From positions 124,001-188,000 of the forward strand of contig JABMLP010000029.1 in assembly GCA_013176395.1 (NCBI GenBank): 64,000 nucleotides of DNA. Reading direction: 5' to 3'. The position numbers and the translations under genes are program-made. The notes beneath the pieces were generated by a model. The model did not search any database. It worked only from the letters and a program-made list of their open reading frames with translations, and was not told the DNA's origin. The stretch comes from Venturia oleaginea. Its lineage: Eukaryota; Ascomycota; Dothideomycetes; Venturiales; Venturiaceae. This document shows positions 23,993-34,500 of the stretch, piece by piece (position 1 is the first letter of the stretch; the number at the start of each line of letters is the position of its first letter).

Positions 23993-25784
23993 GAGTAAAA
24001 ACAGCACACACAGCGAGAACTCAATTTTTGGAATTTACAGAAGTATCATCCAAAGATCATCAAAACACCTCTGCCAGTGGCCGCTCCGGCCTCTAGAGGC
24101 CATCGCGCGTCCCTCAGCGTCGATGAGATACCTCTAGAGTCGCCGTCGCGGCCACGGCATAGCAAGCACACGAATACATGAGCAAGCTGCACGAACGATG
24201 TGTGACGGCATGGCATGGTGGCCATCTTTGTCACATGACACCGTTTCGCAGCCACACTGTGGCGAGAGGAACATCAACTCGCGCGCCCCGTAGTTACTTA
24301 CTCTCTATCTGATATTCTCTCATCACACTGAGTAAATGGAATCTTAGTTCATTCTGTCTGGTTCAATGCTCGCCGTGACACGATGCGTCCACCAAAGACA
24401 ACAGCAACCATCTAGTCACTATCTCCCGGCTAGTCCATCACCCCAGATGACACTGCAACGCTCCGAGTCGACGAGTCACCGCTAGAACGGCAATACCTTC
24501 AACACAACCCAAACACCAGATGCCCGGTGTGCAACAATCGGCACCACACACCACTGCAACGACTTGACAACCTCTCCCAACGTCTTGGCAAACCGTCCTG
24601 CTACAAGCTGTTGCCCAGAGCCTTGAGCCTCTTCCCAAACTGTTGCGTCCCAGTTATGGCATTGGCAAGAGTAGGTGCGCGACACAGTAAGTAGTAAAGA
24701 CGCATAGAAGGAGCCTATTGGCGGCAAATCCCCTCCCTGTAAGCTAGCAGACGTAGCCTTGAGCCTCTCCCCAGACTGTTGTGTCCCAGTTATGGCATTG
24801 GCAAGAGTAGGAGCGCGATATAGCAAGTAGGGAGAGCGACTAGCAGCAGGTAGGCTCCGACTATAAGACGACAGGTCTACAACACAATCGGTGCGACACG
24901 ATACGGCAGCTGCTAGAGAATCTCATCTACTATCGTCTCCGCAAACCGTCCTGCTGCAAGCTGAGGTCCAGAGCCTTGAGCCTCTCCCCAAACTGTTGCG
25001 TCCCAGTTATGGTATTGGCAAGAGTAGGTGCGCGACACAGTAACCAGTAAGGGCGTATAGAAGGAGCTTATTGGCGGCAAATCCCCTCCCTACAAGCCAG
25101 CAGACGTAGCCTTGAGCCTCTCCCCAGACTGTTGCGTCCCAGTTATGGCATTGGCAAGAGTAGGAGCGCGATATAGCAAGTAGGGAGAGCGACTAGCAGC
25201 AGGTAGGCTCCGACTATAAGACGGCAGGTCTATAGCACGATCGGCGCCATACAATACGGCAGCTACCAGACAGCCTCGTCTACGGGCATACCCGGAGTAT
25301 CACACCCAAGCAGCGAAATTACGACTACGATGGTTACTATTGTCTCCAGCATCACACAACCAAATACACTGCCGCATAGGAATCTGGTGTGAGGCAACTT
25401 TCACAAGCAGAAACATACTTAGAGAACCCATTGGCCTTGAGGGATAAGGCGAAACAGATAGACAAAGCTGAGCATTGGAGGGAGACTGTAGGTAGAAGAA
25501 TAGCGAAACACGAGGCATTGCCTCTTGAGTCTACATAGTACAGATATACTAGCAGAGTAACCAGTATCTTCAAGAGCCCGCGGGCATTTGGAGATACTGG
25601 TTAGAGGAAAAGGGGGAGGACCGAGGGGACAGCTGGTCTTGTTTCAGTGAACGGAGCGAAGTGGGGCGCGGTGGATTATATAATCTATCACGTGTTGGCT
25701 GTCTGATGAAGTCCTTCTAACCGGACATAGCTGCGTGATTAAGCGGCTGCAACCGAGTAGGATAAAATCAATCAATCAATCAAT
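23993..25784 (+). mobile_element. Non-autonomous retroposon-like insertion, 1.79 kb
   Basis: It interrupts the family A LTR. A perfect 15-bp duplication, CGACTGACCCCGTCG, flanks it at 23978-23992 and 25785-25799. The plus-strand 3' end is a short (AATC)n tract (25766-25784). A long target duplication plus a simple-repeat tail is the hallmark of target-primed reverse transcription, as in non-LTR elements. The body has no long ORF, no RT motif and no obvious similarity to the Tad-type LINE at 46.5-52.5 kb. It carries a tandem duplication of 352 bp. It is probably a non-autonomous element moved by a LINE enzyme in trans; that is inference. Confidence 0.65.
24587..25290. repeat. Two tandem copies of a 352-bp unit
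   Basis: The blocks CAAACCGTCCTGCT, GAGCCTTGAGCCTCT, TTATTGGCGGCAAATC-like and GACGTAGCCTTGAGC recur at a constant 352-bp offset (for example 24619/24971 and 24746/25098). Each unit itself contains two related half-units that share CCCAGTTATGG and GGCAAGAGTAGG. Confidence 0.8.
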
Positions 25785-25927
25785 CGACTGACCCCGTCGC
25801 ACCAGTCTCATCCTGTGCGCTCGAAAGATTCCCCTCCATTATCAGTTCTAACAATAACTCCTTGTTATCCAACCATTCTTTGCGAGTCCTGTCTTTCTGC
25901 TCTTCAGCCTTGAGGTGATCTATAACA

Positions 25928-26352
25928 TATCTAGCGACTCTACGATTATAGTATCTATAGTAGGACTAGCTACCACGAGTATTACTAGAATAAAGACTAG
26001 ACGTATTTACTAGTGTTACGCAGAAGCTATGGCTCAAAGTAATCTAGCTGGATTTGGCTAATCCGTACAGTAGAGTTCAAGTGGTCCGGGGCGACAATAT
26101 CGTATCAAACAAGTGAGGCGAAGCTTGCAAGATATAAGAGTCGTGAATTGTGCTAAGTAACTAAAAACAATAGCGAAGTAACCAGAGAGTGAAGTTACGA
26201 GACACTGAGGGAGCAGAGTCTGGTCCTATATATAGAGATCCATCTCCTACTATTGTAAGAAATCCTGCGCTCATGGCGCTCGCAATCGAGCGTTCACGTG
26301 ATCCTCCCGATCCCATGTAACAACTCACCAATCACAAAGGAAACGCACCATA
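25928..26352. other. Gap between LTR copy and pogo element
   Basis: No gene. It contains a possible solo LTR, listed separately. Confidence 0.4.
26014..26322 (+). mobile_element. Possible solo LTR, 309 bp
   Basis: The segment starts TGTTACGCAGAAGC and ends CATGTAACA, giving TG..CA ends with inverted TGTTAC/GTAACA tips, and it has an internal TATATATAG. The flanking five bases (ACTAG and ACTCA) do not match, so it is only a candidate. No second copy is in the window. Confidence 0.35.
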
Positions 26353-26454
26353 ACGTAATCCACCATCGAGCGGTACACACTACCGAGCGGTATACATTTT
26401 CGTATTCTCATCAATTACACTATCATGCACCAATAAATCTCTCATTTTAAAATA

Positions 26455-27378
26455 ACGTGTTCCACCACCGAGCCGGTCAACGCACCGAGCTGGTCAGTTT
26501 CTGCCAAGACGACCAACTCCCTCATTAACACGATATGTCTCAACAAAATGCGCAATTATCTAACAGAGAAGGCAGAATTCAGCTTGCCTTTTCTGCCTAC
26601 AACACCCACCAATTCCGAAGCCTCCGGCGCGCTGCTGAAGCGTTTGATGTACCTCCTTCAACATTGACTAGCCGATACAACGGAATCACGTATCGCCTAG
26701 ATACTCGCAACGCCCAACACAAGCTCACTACGACTGAAGAGCAGACAATTGTCCAACACATCCTCGACCTCGATTCGCGAGGATTCGCGCCCCGGCTATG
26801 TGAGGTGGCAGATATGGCGGATAAACTACTAGGTGTACGCGGTGGAGAGCCAGTAGGGAAAAACTGGGCTGAGAGGTTTATAACGCGCTCAGATGAGCTC
26901 AAGATGGCCTTCAATCGAGCTAAAGATAGGCAGAGGATACTACAGGAAGATCCAGAGATTATTGGCGCGTGGTTCAAGCTCGTTGCAGACACTAAGGCAA
27001 AGTACGGCATCCACGACGAGGATACGCACAACTTTGACGAGATTGGCTTCCAGATGGGCGTTATTGGGTCAATGAAGGTTGTCACAGCTTCTGAAAGACG
27101 TACACGGCCTAATTTGATCCAGCTAGGCGATCGCGAGTGGGTTACAGTTATCCAGAGCATCTGCGCCGCTGGGTATAAGACCCCGCCATTCATTATCTAC
27201 AAAGGACGCGTTCACATCTCTGCGTGGTATGAGGAGGCAGATATACCACGGAATTGGAAGCTCTCGATCTCTGAGAACGGCTGGGAGAACGGCTGGACAA
27301 ACAACGCGCTTGGTCTTGAGTGGTTGAAGCACTTTGACGCGTATACAAAGGCGCGTCAAGTGGGGGCGTATAGGCTGA
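26455..27378 (+). mobile_element. 5' half of a second pogo element (Pogo-2a) nested in Pogo-1
   Basis: It begins with TA then ACGTGTTCCACCACCGAGCC, which matches the terminus of the copy at 34733 (ACGTATTCCACCACCGAGCC). It stops abruptly within the transposase at the sequence coding GAYRL, where Pogo-1 sequence resumes. Only one end is present. Confidence 0.75.
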
Positions 27379-27383
27379 AGTAA
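26535..27383 (+). pseudogene. Pogo-2 transposase, N-terminal half
   Basis: The open frame is 282 codons with an ATG start. It has a psq-type HTH (residues about 10-60, AAEAFDVPPSTL), a CENP-B-type HTH (about 65-135, with RGFAPRLCEVADMAD) and the start of the DDE domain (HNFDEIGFQMG, then GDREWVTVIQSI and a PPFIIYKG segment). It ends just before the second catalytic Asp block, so it cannot make an active enzyme. A small duplication gives NGWENGW where related copies have NGW once. Confidence 0.85.
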
Positions 27384-28883
27384 GCTTGAGCCCTCTGCAA
27401 CAGTCAAAGCGCTTGATTGACTAACATATCTCCTTTTTAGTTGCCTCTTTCGCTTCTGCCTCTCATTTGCAGCTCTTAATTTCTCATATTCCGCAGCTAG
27501 TAAAGCGCCGCCTTGCATCGCGATCTGGCAGCCCTTGACAAGCTGATTAAGGGCCTGATCTGTTGGTGTTGGTGGACTTTTTGAACGTCTCTTAAGATAG
27601 CCTTTGATTGTAGCTACCTGCAGCTCTAAATGGGCTAGATTCTGAGGTGTTTCTGGTTGCCATTGCTCTTGGTTTGCGGCCAAGGGCGCTGTAGGGGTAG
27701 ATGGCCTAATCTGGATGGTTGAAAGTACCTGATCTGGATCAAAAGGTACGAGACCGGCAGCAGTGAAGCTGCGTTGAATATTGCTTAGTGTGAGGGCACT
27801 AATTCGAGCAATTTTAAAGGCGTGAAGGAATTCAATTTTGTCGATATGATTTATGCCAAGCCTCATATATTCCGAGACTTGGTGGCCGTAGGTACGCTTG
27901 AGGACCGAAAAACAACCAATATCGAGAGGTTGAAGAAGATGTGATGAATCCGGTGGCATACAAAGAGTAATAATCATCCGGTCTGCACAAAATTGATCAG
28001 ATTCTGGCGTTGCGTGGCTGTCGTGGCCATCCAGAATTAGTAGTCGATAACTACCAACCTTTCTTGCAGCTGTATTTGGCTCGAAAACCTCTTTTAACCA
28101 ATGTAATCCAAGCTTGTCATTAGTCCATCCATTTGTACTCAAAGCGATTGTCCAATCAGGCGGTAGATTGTTGTTTTCGTACCAAGATGATATATGTACC
28201 TTGCCTTTGAAGATCACCATCGGCGGGAGGCTCCAACCCAACGCATTGATCGATTCGATTGCCGTAACCCATTCGCGATCGCCAGGCTGTAATTGAGGGG
28301 GTCTGCCAAGCCTATCTGAGGCAGTAACTACGCGTGAGGTACTTGCAAGGCCCATTGCAAAGCCAGTTACGTCGAAGTTGTAGATATCGTTATTGAGGAT
28401 GTCGTATTTAGCGATTGTGTTTTGTACAAGCCGAAACCAGGCCCCAATAAGGGCTGGATCTTCGCATCTTGCCCTTTGATTATCGTAGCTGCGTGAATAT
28501 CGCGATTTGAGGCTAGGGCGGCGGTTGATGTATCGCTGAGGCCAATTGACACCGATTTTGCAATCTGAGCCTACACGCTGCTCGAGTACGATTTTTGCCG
28601 CATCGCGTACCCCAGTAACGGTCAATGGACAACCTCTTTCATCCATAGATAGTATCCAATGCTCAACGACCTCCTCTTCCGTATCCGTAAGCTTTTGGCA
28701 ATTTGGGCGCGAATCGACGCGTGAAGCGCGTCCGCGAAGGCGGGAGGCAAGGGAAGTAAATGGGACAGAATATGCATCAGCGGCCTTTCGAATACTTGGA
28801 AAATGGCCTTTCAAATAAGCGTCATGAGCAAGGAGTAGTTGACCCTCTTTCTGGGCCTTTGTATTGGCTAGTTGTGGTGGCAT
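27123..28883 (-). CDS. Pogo-1 transposase (HTH_psq, CENP-B HTH, DDE_1), chimeric C-terminus
   Basis: ATG at 28883, 586 codons. Domain order is an N-terminal psq HTH (residues 10-55), CENP-B HTH (60-130, with SMDERGCPLTV), and DDE domain (about 165-385). The catalytic blocks are YNFDVTGFAMG (Asp kept; the usual Glu after it is Val), LLILDGHDSH and LLQPLDIGCFSVLK, so three Asp residues are present. A basic stretch near residue 490 (KRKRQLKRR) follows. From about residue 505 onward the frame translates antisense Pogo-2a sequence, so the native tail, which in related copies ends in a CCHC knuckle, is missing. It would cut and paste at TA sites if active; activity is doubtful. Confidence 0.85.
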   Translation of the reverse strand: MPPQLANTKAQKEGQLLLAHDAYLKGHFPSIRKAADAYSVPFTSLASRLRGRASRVDSRPNCQKLTDTEEEVVEHWILSMDERGCPLTVTGVRDAAKIVLEQRVGSDCKIGVNWPQRYINRRPSLKSRYSRSYDNQRARCEDPALIGAWFRLVQNTIAKYDILNNDIYNFDVTGFAMGLASTSRVVTASDRLGRPPQLQPGDREWVTAIESINALGWSLPPMVIFKGKVHISSWYENNNLPPDWTIALSTNGWTNDKLGLHWLKEVFEPNTAARKVGSYRLLILDGHDSHATPESDQFCADRMIITLCMPPDSSHLLQPLDIGCFSVLKRTYGHQVSEYMRLGINHIDKIEFLHAFKIARISALTLSNIQRSFTAAGLVPFDPDQVLSTIQIRPSTPTAPLAANQEQWQPETPQNLAHLELQVATIKGYLKRRSKSPPTPTDQALNQLVKGCQIAMQGGALLAAEYEKLRAANERQKRKRQLKRRYVSQSSALTVAEGSSLLQPIRPHLTRLCIRVKVLQPLKTKRVVCPAVLPAVLRDRELPIPWYICLLIPRRDVNASFVDNEWRGLIPSGADALDNCNPLAIA

Positions 28884-28957
28884 TGTGGGTTAATCGATGA
28901 GGATACGAAAATGTGTACCGCTCGGTGGTGTGTACCGCTCGATGGTGGATTATGTTA

Positions 28958-29394
28958 AGCACTAAGAGAGCCCCAGTCAGGGAGCTTACTTGCACAAGCC
29001 TCACAAGATATTCGCCCCTCCACAAGTCAAAGGATTTATCAAAGCTGGAAACAATATATACCAAAGTAACGTTAGGTTCGAATGTCTTTTAGCATCGGTT
29101 TATTTTCAACTCACGTGAGCAGGACACAGCGGCCTCCGAAATTGTGGGAGTGCCTCGCAAGGGTCCGCCTCTTAGCAATGGAATATATTCTGCGACTTCG
29201 AGAAAGTCGCAAACTTTTGATTGGATCGAAACCAAAAGATTCAAAAGTATTCGGCACTATTGGATGCAGCTGGCTATATTAAAGTACTATTGACTTCCTC
29301 CATGAAGCAATAACCTACAACTGATTCAAATCGTATATAATAAGCCCCGGGAAACCTCGCAGCAAGGGAGGTGCGTGGGCAATATGAGGTCTTC
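28958..29394. other. No gene recognised
   Basis: Sequence between Pogo-1 and the end of the nuclease-like pseudogene. No domain or repeat is seen. Confidence 0.4.
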
Positions 29395-30800
29395 TTATAC
29401 ATTACCAAGTCCATCAACTATTTTGGTCTTCAGTTGTCCGGTACCCCATGCTAGAATTGCTGCAAGGTTTCGCAACAACGCCTTTGCTCCGCTCGCAGCT
29501 GTTGTCCTCCATACTCCAATACACGCCATACAAAACTCGTCGTCTGCAGGCTTTGCGAAATGCGCCCATAACTCATGCACCGCTCCTTCGGTGGTAAGCG
29601 AAAATGTTAGTGGATTCTCAAGATGGAGCTGGTCAGTAGTACATCGCTCGCCTTCGGAAGTCGAGACAGCATTGAGACAGAGCTCTGCCAGGCTTTGGAA
29701 AATGCGCAGGGCTGCAGCACCGCTGACAGCAGCTTGATTTTGCGCTTGGTAAAGATTTCCACCAGTAGCCCCATACTTAGCTTCAACGATCAGGAAAGGA
29801 AAACGTAGACCAAGGGATGTCACAAATGGCTGGCTAATCAAAGTATAATTGTCTTGAAGGTCAGCAAGAAAGGTTTTCGCGAGGGTGCGGGTTTTGAGAG
29901 GTTCTAAAGCTTCGACCAAGCATTGGTCCGACAGCCCCACGCATAAGTCTGGCGTGGAGCCTTGAGCTTGAATATGGGAGTTGGCTGTATGGCTGCCCTT
30001 GCTTGCTCCGCTGGAAAACGGAGAGGGCCGGGGAGTGTTGCCTGTATGGTGTTGGAGAGGGGTGGAAACATTGCGGCGACGTTGGGTATGTCCCGATCCA
30101 ATGGCTCTATCGGATCTCGTTGCTGGTTTCGCTTTCGTGGTATCGCTGGAGAAGGGTTGTGGACTGGAGGAATAAGCTCATTTAGCCAGTCTACAAGTTC
30201 CCATTGTCAGCAATATTCGACTCGGAAATGGAAATCAGAATAATGGCCTCGATTGCGCACAAATTTGACAGCGCTGAATCCCAGATCCTCCAGAGCAACT
30301 TATATGACTTTCATCCACTCCGCCTCGCCAGCTGACCCTCTCACGAGCTCCTTGGACTTGTCGCAAAGTTTCTTAGCTGTCCGGCTCAACCGTCGGTCAT
30401 CCACCGTAGCTTTCTGGAGAATCACCACAATGCGAGCTTCGATATCTGGTGGGAGATCGACATCAACCGCAATATTTGCACGGAACAGGTTGCTGGCTCG
30501 ATACTGAGCGTCGGTCGGACGAGATGGACTGGTAGACCTTGAGCGGATCGTGGATCGTGATGATTCTGGACGTAACGGTACGACGTCGGAAATATCGCTC
30601 GCTCTGCTTGAAGACATGGCGAGAAGCGAAATGGGAGAGAAAGGCTGAGAGTGCTGGTCGAGTTTGCAGAGAGATTCATGAGTGAGTTGTTGGTGTTGCT
30701 GGCTGACGACCACGTCAATTGCCCTAGAAGTTCTCTGTCGCTTGCTCAGTTGAGGGCGAGCGCTGAATATTGAAGTGAGTTCTTCTTGGCCTCGCTTCAT
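29395..30800 (-). pseudogene. PD-(D/E)XK nuclease-like fungal protein, broken
   Basis: ATG at 30800 begins a basic N-terminus (LSKRQRT) and a Ser/Arg-rich linker with SPSRPTDAQYRASNL. Coding-like sequence continues in one frame through TAA (30300-30302) and TGA (30207-30209), with VALEDLGFSAVKFVRNRG between them. Near 29980 the frame shifts. After the shift come TPDLCVGLSDQ, LGLRFPFLIVEAKYGATGG and NQAAVSGAAALRIFQSL, then a C-terminal block ending in AILAWGTGQ. The PD and E-x-K elements are those of a PD-(D/E)XK fold, as in large fungal families of nuclease-like proteins of unknown role, often called DUF7924-like or PDDEXK-like (name tentative). Two stops and a frameshift make it a pseudogene. 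The neighbour downstream is an NLR; a functional link is not shown. Confidence 0.65.
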
Positions 30801-31542
30801 GATAAGGTCGAAAATAGCTGAGATGGTTGGCAGCCATCTTGTACTATTTACAGCTTCAAGAAGTATATGCGATGGGAATAGCCGCTTTGTTTACACAAAA
30901 CATCCAGATCTAAACCCTGGTGCATTCGCTTGTTGATTACATAAGCGATATTTCCAGTATCTAAGTTACTTTGTGGTCTAGCCTAGGAAATGAGGCCAAA
31001 TTGGCTAACGAATGGATTGTGCCAAAAACACACCTTGGGATTCCGCAGTTTGTTTCACGTTCTTGAGATGCGGATGACATTTGTTGTGCACGATGGAGTA
31101 GGCGTGGGGCGAAAACATGTCACCCGCCACAATGCCAAGCCGCCACATGTGCTGAACCAGCACATCACGACCACACCCACAGATTTCTCGACACACTTCA
31201 GCTTTAAATCTATATTATTTCGTTAGAGAAGAGGGTACAAGGGTAGAGCATGAGCGGGTCGGCGCCCTCCCTGCCAGCGCTGGCCGTCTGCAGACTGACA
31301 CCATGTACCCCTGGCCACTTACTACTGCATAACATGCTCTAGCTCACTCCACTTCTGCACATGATGGAGGAGCCCGCACTGCCTCCAAATGCTGCCTACA
31401 CAGCCTACCATCACGACATATAGACTGCTACTGCTGTTTTCGCCCTACGATTCTATGACTCTCACATACTAGCTACAGTCTGCCCGTTCAATTTGTTTTT
31501 AGCCTCCCTCTCTCCTTGTATCTTGGAACCGTTATTATAACG
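30801..31542. other. Upstream region of the NLR gene
   Basis: This is shared 5' space between the nuclease-like pseudogene (minus) and the NLR (plus). No gene, repeat or clear promoter motif is recognised. Confidence 0.4.
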
Positions 31543-34500
31543 ATGCGACTTCTCCACTTCGACAGTTCAGGGAGCCTGACCTCGACGAACTTCAGCGGGA
31601 AACCTATTCCGCCTTACGCCATACTTTCACACACTTGGCGTGATCAGGAGTTCCTCTTCGAACATCTAGTCAGCCACGCCGGCGAAAAGCAGGCTGGTTA
31701 TGACAAGATTCTGTTCTGCAGTGAACAAGCAGCCCGGGACCATTTACAATACTTTTGGGTCGACACATGTTGTATTGATAAATGGAACCTCCGAGCGCTG
31801 TCAAACGCAATCAATTCCATGTTCCGATGGTATAGAAATGCAGCAAAATGCTACGTATTCCTCACGGATGTCTCGGCACCTATGATCGACGCACATCTGC
31901 ACCAAAGTACATGGGAAGCATCTTTTCAAGAGAGTAGATGGTTTACTCGAGGCTGGACACTTCAAGAGCTGATAGCGCCTGCATCAACCGAGTTCTTTTC
32001 CTTAGAGCATCAACGACTAGGTGATAAAGAATCCCTTGGGCAGCAACTACATGAGATAACGGGAATTCCAATTGAAGCTCTACAGGGTGACCCGCTCGAA
32101 AATTTCAGTATAGAAGAGCGAAAGGCATGGATGGTGGGCCGCCAGACAAAGGAAGAGGAAGACATGGCGTACTCCTTGGTAGGGATATTTGGTGTGTCTA
32201 TGGTGTTTAGATATAACGAGGGAAAAGAGCGAGCGTTAAGCAGACTAGAGGAGGAGATCAAAAACGGTATAGTCTATACAAGTCTGTCTCATTTAATACG
32301 TACTAAAATCTGGCCCACAGTTAACACCATACCGTTTATCGTACCATTCGACCAAAACGCTCGATTTGTTGGTCGCGAATCGCAACTTGCCGAGCTCGAA
32401 GAAAAGCTCTTCGTTGGAGCGTCAACTACAAAGGTCGCAATTACAGGCTCAGGCGGAATAGGCAAAACGCAGCTGGCGCTTGAGTTGGTGTACAGAATAA
32501 GACAAGTGTATAAGAACTGCTCAGTCTTCTGGATACCTGCAAGCGATATGGAGAGCCTTCATCAAGCGTATACGACAATTGCTCAACGGCTGAACATTCT
32601 AGGCTGGGATGATGAAAATGCGAATATCAAGAAGCTGGTTCAACTCCACTTAAGCAAAGAGAGTGCAGGGCAGTGGCTACTCGTTTTTGACAACGTGGAC
32701 GTGAAATCCGCGGGGTCGTCTAAGGCAGTTAGCTTGATCGAGTACCTACCGAGCTCTGGGCAAGGGACCATCGTGTTCACAACAACTGACAAGAAGACGG
32801 CCGTTACGCTGGCGTTGCAAGATATTGTGGAGTTGCCAGAGATGGAACATGAAATAGCTCAAAGAATGTTGGAGAAGTGCTTGGTTCGCCCAACAAACGA
32901 GCAAGAGGTGGCGGATCTATTGCTTAAGGAGCTTTCCTATCTCCCTCTGGCTATTGTGCAAGCAGCAGCTTACATCAACATTCACAAGATAACGCTTGAG
33001 CAATATCTGTTACTGCTGACTGAACAAAAGGAAGAAATCGTTGAACCTATCAGTAAAGAATACTCGAACGTAATAGCCAAGACTTGGCTTATTTCGTTCG
33101 AGCAAATTCGTCACCACGCTACGTTCGCAGCAGATTATCTACTCTTCATGGCCTGTATAGACCGAAACGACGTTCCGCTAGCTCTTCTACCGACGGTCTC
33201 ACCGCGTGAAAAGAGAGAGGCGGTAGGAACTCTCGACGCCTACTCGTTCATCACTAAGCGAACGGCTGAATCAACGCTTGATCTCCATCGACTAGTGCAT
33301 CTCTCGACACGTAACTGGCTTGAAAAGCAGGGGTTGCTAGGCCAGCAAACTCAAGTGGCTATTATACGTTTACTTGAGGTGTTCCCAGACGATAACCATG
33401 GGAATAGAAGCATGTGGAGACGATTACTTCCCCATGCTAAGTATGCTCTGTCATCTGGCCTCACTAGACAAGAAAACGAGGCTCGAACGAACCTGGTACG
33501 GAAATGCGCCATGGTCTTGTTTGGTGACGGGCGGTTTAATGAGGCGGAGGAATATTTCCAGGAAGTTGTGCGCAGCAGGATGAAGGTGCTTGGGGCAAAG
33601 CATCCAGACACGCTGACCAGCATGGCCAACCTGGCGTCGACGTACAGGAATCAAGGCCGATGGAAGGAGGCCGAAGAGCTGGAGGTGCAAGTGATGGAGA
33701 CGAGTTTGAGGGTGCTTGGCGCAGAGCATCCTTCCACGCTGACCAGCATGGCCAACCTGGCGTCGACGTACAGGAACCAAGGCCGATGGAAGGAGGCCGA
33801 AGAGCTGGAGATGCAAGTGATGGAGACGAGTTTGAGGGTGCTTGGCGCAGAGCATCCTTCCACGCTGACCAGCATGGCCAACCTGGCGTCGACGTACTGG
33901 AATCAAGGCCGATGGAAGGAGGCCGAAGAGCTGTTTGTGCAAGTGATGGAGACGAGTTTGAGGGTGCTTGGCGCAGAGCATCCTTCCACGCTGACCAGCA
34001 TGGCCAACCTGGCGTCGACGTACAGGAATCAAGGCCGATGGAAGGAGGCCGAAGAGCTGGAGGTGCAAGTGATGGAGACGAGAAAGAGGGTGCTTGGCGC
34101 AGAGCATCCTTCCACGCTGACCAGCATGGCCAACCTGGCGTCGACGTACAGGAATCAAGGCCGATGGAAGGAGGCCGAAGAGCTACAAGCAGAAGAGTTG
34201 AAGATATGTGAGAGGGTGCTTGGCGCAGAGCATCCAGACACGCTGACCAGCATGGCCAACCTGGCGTCGACGTACAGGAATCAAGGCCGATGGAAGGAGG
34301 CCGAAGAGTTACAAGCAGAAGAGTTGAAGATATGTGAGAGGGTGCTTGGCGCAGAGCATCCAGACACGCTGACCAGCATGGCCAACCTGGCGTCGACGTA
34401 CTGGAATCAAGACCGATGGAAGGAGGCCGAAGAGCTGGAGGTGCAAGTGATGGAGACGAGAAAGAGGATACTTGGGGCAGACCATCCTTCCACGCTAATC

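Larger units (their letters stand above)
23454..25927 (-). mobile_element. Solo LTR (family A, copy 1) split by a later insertion
   Basis: Read on the minus strand, the LTR runs from TGTTATAGATCACC at 25927 to CCCCGTAACA at 23454, so it has TG..CA ends with inverted TGTTA/TAACA tips. Its two parts (23454-23992 and 25785-25927) match, in order, the second copy at 39639-46165. Native length is close to 0.68 kb. Flanking 5-bp sequences (AGATA and ATATA on the minus strand) differ by one base, which fits an old target duplication. A TATA-like GTATATAG lies near 23868. A 132-codon frame inside it is chance. Confidence 0.75.
26353..28955 (-). mobile_element. Pogo/Fot1-type DNA transposon (Pogo-1)
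   Basis: Terminal inverted repeats start ACGTAATCCACCATCG on the left and ACATAATCCACCATCG on the right (minus strand). They contain an internally repeated GAGCGGTACACAC-like box. TA dinucleotides flank both ends (26351-26352 and 28956-28957), the target preference of this superfamily. The transposase is on the minus strand. Between its C-terminal part and the left inverted repeat lies the 5' half of a second pogo element, so the copy is chimeric and probably lost its own 3' coding end. Confidence 0.85.

Noticed and set aside
23613..24011. A 132-codon minus-strand frame, whose end recurs at 45740-46006 on plus
   Set aside because: Both lie inside copies of the same LTR (family A). The shared protein is a by-product of the repeat and has no domain.
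33451..34211. Long repetitive frames antisense to, and in another frame of, the NLR repeats
   Set aside because: They are open only because the 126-bp repeat has no stops in those frames; the NLR frame has clear domains.
33582..34494. Regular repeats that might suggest a CRISPR array
   Set aside because: The 126-bp units are continuous coding sequence for TPR repeats in a eukaryotic gene, without spacers.
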